A stretch of 41,727 nt of DNA from an uncultured Collinsella sp. (GTDB taxonomy: Bacteria; Actinomycetota; Coriobacteriia; Coriobacteriales; Coriobacteriaceae): positions 1 through 41,727 of the forward strand of contig CABUOA010000020.1 in NCBI GenBank assembly GCA_902493145.1, in the 5' to 3' direction. The notes under the pieces were generated by a model, which did not search any database, was not told the origin of the DNA, and was given only the letters and a program-made list of their open reading frames with translations. This document shows positions 40,867-41,727 of this stretch, piece by piece. How positions within the stretch are numbered: position 1 is the stretch's first letter; every line of letters starts with the position of its first letter. Made by a program: the position numbers and the translations under genes.

Positions 40867-41500
40867 CGGCCTCCTCCTTATCCACTACATCCCCGAAGCC
40901 ATGGCGCACAAGCCAAGCGTCCAGTTGTTCAAAGAGCGAGTTGTCGCCCGCCGCATTATCGATTACCGTCGTAGCGAGATTGCAAAGCGAAGCCTCATCA
41001 GGTTGGCATGCAGAACGCGCATCAAAATCAGAGGGCTCCATACCACGATGAATAGCACGCCCGCGACGAACTGCTAAAGGAGCGCTGATAACCAGAATTT
41101 CATCAGCCAGGCCAAAAGCATCCTCAAAACCAGTCGGGGCAGAAACCTCGACAACCGCAAAGGGATAACGGGGAGATGAAACCGTACAACAAACCGGATC
41201 GAGAATCCTAAGCGAAAGCTGTTCAATGAGAACGGGGTGCACAAGGTCATTGAGCCGTGCGACCGAATCAGGAGAAGCGAAAGCTCGAGAAGCGAGGATG
41301 CTGCGGCGAATGCCGCCCTCCTCATCCAAAATATCCCAGCCAAATTCTTCCGCGAGGGCATTGACGATATCGGAGCCTGGCACATACAGCGATTTGGCAA
41401 GCTCGTCCAGATCGATAAGCATGGCGCCATGAGATTCGAGATAGCGGCAGGCAGTCGACTTACCCGAAGCAATATTGCCCAAGACAAAAACGGTAAACAT
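40859..41500 (-). CDS. coaE: Dephospho-CoA kinase (last step of CoA biosynthesis)
   Basis: 213 aa. It phosphorylates the 3'-OH of dephospho-CoA. P-loop GNIASGKST begins at residue 8. Also seen: LIDLDELAKSLYVPG (substrate Asp), VEVSAPTGFE in place of the usual PLLFE-type segment, and the lid RRGRAIHRGMEPSDFDARSACQP. The mid-region is divergent, so the assignment rests on the P-loop, length and overall motif order. GGGAGG is seven bases before the chosen ATG; a longer frame adds an unlikely leader. It is the first gene of coaE-SLT-uvrB. Confidence 0.82.
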   Translation of the reverse strand: MFTVFVLGNIASGKSTACRYLESHGAMLIDLDELAKSLYVPGSDIVNALAEEFGWDILDEEGGIRRSILASRAFASPDSVARLNDLVHPVLIEQLSLRILDPVCCTVSSPRYPFAVVEVSAPTGFEDAFGLADEILVISAPLAVRRGRAIHRGMEPSDFDARSACQPDEASLCNLATTVIDNAAGDNSLFEQLDAWLVRHGFGDVVDKEEADA

Positions 41501-41528
41501 CAAGTCCTCCCTAACGCCAATGGGAGTT

Positions 41529-41559
41529 ATTATCGCGCAAATACAAAAGAAGGACTCAA
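41529..41559 (-). promoter_or_regulatory. Candidate coaE promoter
   Basis: On the minus strand TTGAGT (41559-41554), a 19-base spacer and GATAAT (41534-41529) lie about 30 bases before the start. The boxes are good but the spacer is long. The 41501-41627 gap is AT-rich and holds no gene. Confidence 0.35.
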
Positions 41560-41627
41560 AATACAGCCAAACAGTAAGACAAGCTAAAAGAAGGCGAGTT
41601 CTTGTATTACAGCTCTTTATAAAACGC

Positions 41628-41662
41628 AAAAAAGGGGGAGGCCGCGAGGCCTCCCCCTTTTT
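41628..41662. terminator. Strong bidirectional terminator
   Basis: A 13-bp perfect stem (AAAGGGGGAGGCC / GGCCTCCCCCTTT) with a 4-base loop, flanked by A and T runs. It separates coaE from an unseen gene to the right that ends or begins beyond 41662. The last 65 bases are very GC-rich, open in two minus-strand frames, and not recognisable as a protein or RNA. Confidence 0.9.
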
Positions 41663-41727
41663 CAGTTTCGATGACGGCTCGGTGCCGTCCACCGGTCAGC
41701 GGCGCCCTGGCCTCCCACGGGCTGGCC

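Noticed and set aside
1..41727. CRISPR array, IS element, prophage or tRNA gene
   Set aside because: No regularly spaced repeats, transposase or integrase motifs, or cloverleaf sequences were recognised; gene content is housekeeping and metabolic.

Overview
The window looks like a chromosomal segment of a high-GC, gut-type actinobacterium of the Coriobacteriia, most probably Collinsella or a close relative. This is inferred from gene content and style: WhiA, an actinobacterial-type RapZ with a G-x-G-R P-loop, GTG starts, strong AGGAGG ribosome sites, and peptide and amino-sugar ABC transporters. No 16S or other marker gene is present to prove it. No IS element, phage gene, CRISPR array, tRNA or rRNA gene was recognised. 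Everything between 259 and 31611 is encoded on the minus strand.

Layout. 1-146: tail of an unrecognised plus-strand gene, then a terminator. 259-6201: oppABCDF-type peptide transporter operon. 6495-11589: secG followed by a lower-glycolysis block transcribed gap-pgk-tpiA-gpmI. 11783-13639: rapZ-whiA. 13741-24100: a nine-gene amino-sugar operon, read from right to left: binding lipoprotein, permease, fused permease-ATPase, ATPase, CE7 esterase, CE7-like protein without the nucleophile, NanA-like lyase, ROK kinase, NanE epimerase. 24466-28599: ybaK-murJ-uvrC. 28732-31611: uvrA. 31805-37927 (plus strand): LtaS-like polymerase, Mrp ATPase and two flavoproteins. 37993-41500 (minus strand): coaE, a lytic transglycosylase and uvrB. 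The final 200 bases hold a strong bidirectional terminator and the edge of an unidentified neighbour.

How the genes work together. The 13.7-24.1 kb operon reads as uptake and breakdown of N-acetylneuraminate: import, removal of O-acetyl groups, cleavage to ManNAc plus pyruvate, phosphorylation, and epimerisation to GlcNAc-6-P. GlcNAc-6-P can then feed into the amino-sugar and glycolytic pools, and gap-pgk-tpiA-gpmI lies downstream. rapZ follows the operon directly; in E. coli RapZ senses glucosamine-6-P, so the adjacency may be functional. All three UvrABC subunits lie within 16 kb, and a LexA-like box precedes uvrA. murJ, the transglycosylase and the LtaS-like enzyme form a loose envelope theme.

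The points most worth a second look are the CE7-like pseudoesterase, the UvrC with an altered iron-sulfur cysteine motif, the nan transporter whose two ATPases both lack the usual C-terminal cysteines, and the possible read-through from the nan operon into rapZ.
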